Of a stretch of 64,000 bases of DNA, positions 60,863 to 64,000 are shown piece after piece (position 1 is the first letter of the stretch; each line of letters begins with the position of its first letter). Under the pieces are notes generated by a model that saw nothing but the letters and a program-made list of their open reading frames with translations, searched no databases and had not been told where the DNA came from. Position numbers and translations under genes: made by a program. Source of the DNA: Nitratireductor arenosus (GTDB lineage Bacteria > Pseudomonadota > Alphaproteobacteria > Rhizobiales > Rhizobiaceae); NCBI RefSeq assembly GCF_009742725.1, contig NZ_WPHG01000002.1:434001-498000 (forward strand). Reading direction: 5' to 3'.

Positions 60863-63697
60863 ATGCGCAAGCTGTTGTTCATCCTCTTCCTAGTGTTCTT
60901 CGGAACGGCTGGCGCCTGTTGGGCGCAAAAACGGGTTGCCCTGGTGATCGGCAACGGTGCTTACGAAGGCACCGGACAATTGGTCAACACGATCAACGAT
61001 GCCAGGGCGATCGGCGAATCCCTCGAAGCGCTCGGCTTCGATGTCACGCTGGCAAACGACATCGATCGCCGCGCCGCGATTTCCGCGATCGACGCGTTTA
61101 CCCGGCGGCTGACGGACGCCGACATCGCGTTCCTGTTTTATGCCGGGCACGGCATGCAGATTTCCGGGCGGAACTTCCTGCTGCCGGTCGATGTCGACAT
61201 ATCGAGCGAGCGCGCACTGCGCTACAGCGCCATCGACATCGGCGAGGTGGTGGCCGAGATGGAAAGCCGGGCGCGGGTGACGCTGGTCGTGCTCGATGCC
61301 TGTCGCGACAATCCCTATGTCGACGCCATCGCAAAAACCGTACAGGACGACCGCGCGGCGCGCCCGCTCGAGGGTCTGTCGTTGATGCGGCTTTCTGGCC
61401 GAGGCGCGATCATCGCCTACGCCGCCGCTGCCGGTGAAGTCGCAAGCGACGGCACCGGCGACCATTCGCCCTACAGCGAGGCCCTGCTTGAAGAGATCGC
61501 CACGCCGGGCGTGGAAGTGGGGCTGATGTTTCGGCGCGCGGCCGGCCGTGTCTTCGAGGCGACGGGCGGCATGCAGCGGCCGGAGCTTCTGGTGCGTCTG
61601 GTCGACGAGGTCTACCTGAAACCCGCGCCCGCGGTCGAAGTCGCGATCGCGGACGACCCCGGTTCGGCGTCGGCGGCCCGGCCGGTCGCCGACCAGGCGG
61701 CGACCCAGCCGGCACCGCCGGCGCCGGAGGAAATCGTGGTGGCCGCGGCGGCGGCCGAAAAGGGGGTCGTCGTGCGCTCGACGCGCGCGGAAGGGTTTTT
61801 CGGCAACCGCGCCATCCGCAAGCCGGTGTGGGCGGAGAAGGTTGCGGCTCCGGTCGTGCCGGACTACCGCCGCGCCGCGCCGAAACCGATCGTCGAGGCC
61901 GACGGCAATGACAGTTATGGCTCGGCCCAGGCCATTCCGCCCGACGCCCGCGTCGAGGGCAGGATAACCCCGCGCGGCGATCGCGACTGGTATCGGCTGA
62001 CGGTGCCGATCGCCGGCCTGCTGCGCGTCGGCGCCGACGCGCCGCCGGAAAACATCGACCTTTACGCCCGGCTTTGGAACGCCGATGTCGCCGTTGCCGG
62101 CAACTGGCAAGGCGCCCCGCGCGATGGCGGTGCGCTCGACGCCGTTTTCGAGATTCCGGCAGCCGGCGAGTACCGGATCGAGATCGCCGACGGCAATAAC
62201 AGCGCCGACAGCGCCGCGCCGTTTGCGATCGATTTCGAGTTCCTGCCGTCGAACGATCCGCTGGAACCGAACGACACGGTCGGCGCGGCAAAGCCGCTGC
62301 CGCTGCCCAGCGCCGTCCGGCCGGCGATCTTTCCGCGCGGCGACCGCGACTGGCTGCGGTTCTGGATCGCGCAGCCGGGGCTCTTGAGCGTCGTTGCGGA
62401 AAACGTGCCGGACCGTCTCGACATCGCCTTGCGACTGTGGAACCTCGACGGCGATGTCGTGCAAAACTGGCAACAGCCTGCACGCGCCGGCGGCGACACC
62501 GTGCTGGAGGCGGAACTGGCGGTGCCGGGCGTCTACGTACTGGAGATGGCCGATGGCAACAATGACGCATCGAGCCATGAAACCTTCGACCTGTCGGCCA
62601 GCTTCACGCCTGTCGAGGACGAGACCGAGCCGAACGAAAGCTTTGCCGAGGCAGCGCCGGTCGAACGCTCCGGCCGGCGCAAGCTGGCGATCTTCCCGCG
62701 CGGCGACCGCGACTGGCTCAGCATCGATGTCGAGCAGCCCGGCGAATTGCGCATGCTGGCGACCGGATCGCCGGAACAGCTCGATATCCACATGCGGGTG
62801 TGGGATTCCAACAAGGATGTAATCCGCAACTGGATCGCGCCGCTCAGACGGGGCGGGGACACCGACGGATTTGTCGACCTGCCGCGTCCCGGCCGCTATT
62901 TCGTCGAGATCGCCGATGGCAATTCCGATGCGTCGAGCGCGCATCTGTTTGAGTACCGGTTGGCGTTCACGCCGCAGCCCGACCAGTACGAGCCCAATGA
63001 CGGGCCGGCCGAGGCGGCGCCATTGACCCCCGGCGGGGAGATCTTATTCAACATCCTGCCCAAGGGCGACCGGGACTGGTTCAGGGTTGAAGTGCCGGCG
63101 CAGGGTGAACTGGCGATTTCGATCGACGAGGGTCCCGACAATCTCGATTTGCACTATCGGGTGTGGGATGCCAACCGCGCCGTCATCCGCAATTGGGTGG
63201 CGCCCTACCGCAAAGGCGGGCTGACCGAGGGGTTCGTCGATCTGGCTACGGAAGGCAGCTACTTCATCGAGGTCGCGGACGGCAACAACGATGCGCGCTC
63301 GATCGATCACGCGACCTTGAAGACAGTCTTTACCGCGACCGGAGACCGGTTCGAGCCGAACGACAGTTTCGGCGCGGCGCGCCCGGTGTCACCCGGTGTC
63401 GTCTTTCATGCGACCATGCTGCCCCTGGGCGATGCGGACTGGTTTCTTGTCGAGGCGCCTCGCGCGGGCGAATTGGCGGTGGTGATCGACGAGGTCGATC
63501 CGGAACTCGACATCCATGTGCGGTTGTGGAACCCCGACGGCAAGGCCGGAAGCTGGGTGGGGCCGCCGCGCAAGGGCGGCGTTACCGAGGCGCGTCTGCC
63601 GGTCGAAGGGCCCGGCCATTACAGGCTCGAGGTCAGGGACGGCAACAATGACGCCCGCTCGCCGAACCCGTTCAGGGTCGAGATCGGGTTTCAATAG
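60863..63697 (+). CDS. Exported caspase-like protein with five C-terminal repeats
   Basis: A 944-residue protein. Residues 1-22 are a signal peptide (KLLFILFLVFFGTAGACWAQ). Residues 23-255 form a caspase-like p20 domain, with KRVALVIGNGAY, catalytic His96 in FYAGHGMQ and catalytic Cys147 in LDACRDNP, so it is likely an active cysteine protease. A low-complexity Ala/Pro/Glu linker covers 255-345. Residues 345-944 are five tandem repeats of about 121 residues resembling bacterial pre-peptidase C-terminal (PPC) beta-sandwiches. The gene stands alone. The target and role are unknown. Confidence 0.88.
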   Translation: MRKLLFILFLVFFGTAGACWAQKRVALVIGNGAYEGTGQLVNTINDARAIGESLEALGFDVTLANDIDRRAAISAIDAFTRRLTDADIAFLFYAGHGMQISGRNFLLPVDVDISSERALRYSAIDIGEVVAEMESRARVTLVVLDACRDNPYVDAIAKTVQDDRAARPLEGLSLMRLSGRGAIIAYAAAAGEVASDGTGDHSPYSEALLEEIATPGVEVGLMFRRAAGRVFEATGGMQRPELLVRLVDEVYLKPAPAVEVAIADDPGSASAARPVADQAATQPAPPAPEEIVVAAAAAEKGVVVRSTRAEGFFGNRAIRKPVWAEKVAAPVVPDYRRAAPKPIVEADGNDSYGSAQAIPPDARVEGRITPRGDRDWYRLTVPIAGLLRVGADAPPENIDLYARLWNADVAVAGNWQGAPRDGGALDAVFEIPAAGEYRIEIADGNNSADSAAPFAIDFEFLPSNDPLEPNDTVGAAKPLPLPSAVRPAIFPRGDRDWLRFWIAQPGLLSVVAENVPDRLDIALRLWNLDGDVVQNWQQPARAGGDTVLEAELAVPGVYVLEMADGNNDASSHETFDLSASFTPVEDETEPNESFAEAAPVERSGRRKLAIFPRGDRDWLSIDVEQPGELRMLATGSPEQLDIHMRVWDSNKDVIRNWIAPLRRGGDTDGFVDLPRPGRYFVEIADGNSDASSAHLFEYRLAFTPQPDQYEPNDGPAEAAPLTPGGEILFNILPKGDRDWFRVEVPAQGELAISIDEGPDNLDLHYRVWDANRAVIRNWVAPYRKGGLTEGFVDLATEGSYFIEVADGNNDARSIDHATLKTVFTATGDRFEPNDSFGAARPVSPGVVFHATMLPLGDADWFLVEAPRAGELAVVIDEVDPELDIHVRLWNPDGKAGSWVGPPRKGGVTEARLPVEGPGHYRLEVRDGNNDARSPNPFRVEIGFQ
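61895..63694 (+). repeat. Five tandem 121-residue protein repeats
   Basis: Units begin near residues 345, 468, 589, 710 and 831 of the caspase-like protein (DNA 61895, 62264, 62627, 62990, 63353). Each opens with EPND or EPNE (EADGND in the first), has G-D-R/A-D-W about 30 residues in, a conserved R-V/L-W-N/D then a Trp plus GG in the middle, and closes with DGN-N/S-(D/S)A. The units differ enough to be old, but units 2-4 are closest. Confidence 0.85.
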
Positions 63698-63764
63698 GTT
63701 GCTTGCGAGCTTCCGCCTTCCGGGCGCCGGTCGGGCGCTGGCCGGCATCCACGGCGCGGTTTCG

Positions 63765-63796
63765 AAAAAGAAGACCCGCGGGCGAAAACCCGCGGG
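63765..63796 (-). terminator. Terminator of the alanine dehydrogenase gene
   Basis: Two copies of CCCGCGGG (63775-63782 and 63789-63796) form an 8-bp stem with a 6-base loop. Read on the minus strand the stem is followed by TCTTCTTTTT, as expected for rho-independent termination of the gene ending at 63826. On the plus strand no T-run follows. Confidence 0.75.
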
Positions 63797-63825
63797 CCGG
63801 TGGGGAGGTGTCCCTTCAAATCCGC

Positions 63826-64000
63826 TCAGGCGGCAAGCACGGTCCTGGGTTCGGCCATTTCGTAGCCGAGCGCTTCGGCCACCGCGCGATTGGTGATCTT
63901 GCCCCGATGGACGTTGAGCCCGTTTCTGAGATGGGTGTCGTCGGCCAGCGCGCGCAGCCCCTTGTCGGCAAGCTGGAGGCCGTATTGCAAGGTGGCGTTG
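63826..64000 (-). CDS. ald: Alanine dehydrogenase, C-terminal part
   Basis: The last 57 or so residues of a minus-strand gene cut by the window edge. [33 protein letters not shown] and the tail TVLAA match the C-terminus of alanine dehydrogenase, which converts alanine to pyruvate with NAD. The stop is at 63826-63828, followed by a terminator. The start lies outside. Confidence 0.85.
   Translation of the reverse strand, partial: NATLQYGLQLADKGLRALADDTHLRNGLNVHRGKITNRAVAEALGYEMAEPRTVLAA

Noticed and set aside
60890-62944. A 684-codon open frame on the minus strand
   Set aside because: It is the shadow of the caspase-repeat gene, which has a signal peptide, a catalytic dyad and repeats at the protein level.
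1-64000. CRISPR arrays, tRNA or rRNA genes, prophage or transposase genes
   Set aside because: I looked for repeats with regular spacers, cloverleaf arms and transposase or integrase motifs and found none that I could support.

Overview
The window looks like chromosome from a GC-rich alphaproteobacterium, most likely of the order Hyphomicrobiales (Rhizobiales). The evidence is the dense ABC-transporter operons with adjacent catabolic genes, the ccoNOQP-ccoGHIS (fixNOQP-fixGHIS) block with an FnrN-type regulator, frequent GTG and TTG starts, four-base ATGA or GTGA overlaps, and short interspersed repeats of the rhizobial intergenic type. I see no tRNA, rRNA, CRISPR array, prophage or insertion-sequence transposase. 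Both ends cut through genes.

Layout. 0-13 kb: a sugar or sugar-derivative locus. It holds a binding-protein ABC transporter with two permeases, a tiny membrane protein and two ATPases (0.5-6.4 kb). Facing it on the minus strand are a D-2-hydroxyacid dehydrogenase, a FadR-type regulator, an enolase-superfamily dehydratase and a TIM-barrel isomerase. On the plus strand follow a second TIM-barrel isomerase and a Gfo/Idh/MocA dehydrogenase. Four copies of the dyad TGGT-N3-ACCA sit at the intergenic control points and probably bind the FadR-type protein. 13-18 kb: a TetR regulator divergent from a two-gene RND efflux pump. 17.9-21 kb: an alpha/beta hydrolase, then pyrC-pyrE. 21-32 kb: a MalT-like LuxR regulator, then a dipeptide-type ABC operon that also carries a hydantoinase-A-like protein and two tandem DUF917 proteins; it ends in a clear terminator. 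32-39 kb (minus strand): FGGY kinase, ribose-type ABC transporter and a GntR/UTRA regulator, with an AraC regulator upstream and a direct repeat between. A 306-bp inverted-repeat element splits this operon. 39.7-42.4 kb: trpB, an unknown small gene, cutA and trpA.

42.4-53.5 kb is a low-oxygen respiration island: hemN, fnrN, a hemerythrin-like gene, ccoNOQP (cbb3 oxidase) and ccoGHIS (its assembly). Three FNR/anaerobox sequences lie in the three control regions, so FnrN probably turns the island on when oxygen falls. 53.5-60.6 kb holds mixed genes: a membrane-anchored hydrolase, a short-chain dehydrogenase beside a ChrR-like protein that has lost its zinc cysteines, then cysK-alaX, a mercaptopyruvate sulfurtransferase with a GNAT acetyltransferase, a tiny secreted peptide and a DUF1203 protein. 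60.9-63.7 kb encodes an exported caspase-like protein with five tandem 121-residue repeats. The 3' end of an alanine dehydrogenase gene closes the window.

Functions are assigned by reading motifs and family resemblance by eye; no database search was run. The least explained parts are the caspase-repeat protein, the hydantoinase/DUF917 operon, the cysteine-less ChrR-like protein, the gene of unknown function inside trp, and the 81-residue membrane protein in the first transporter.
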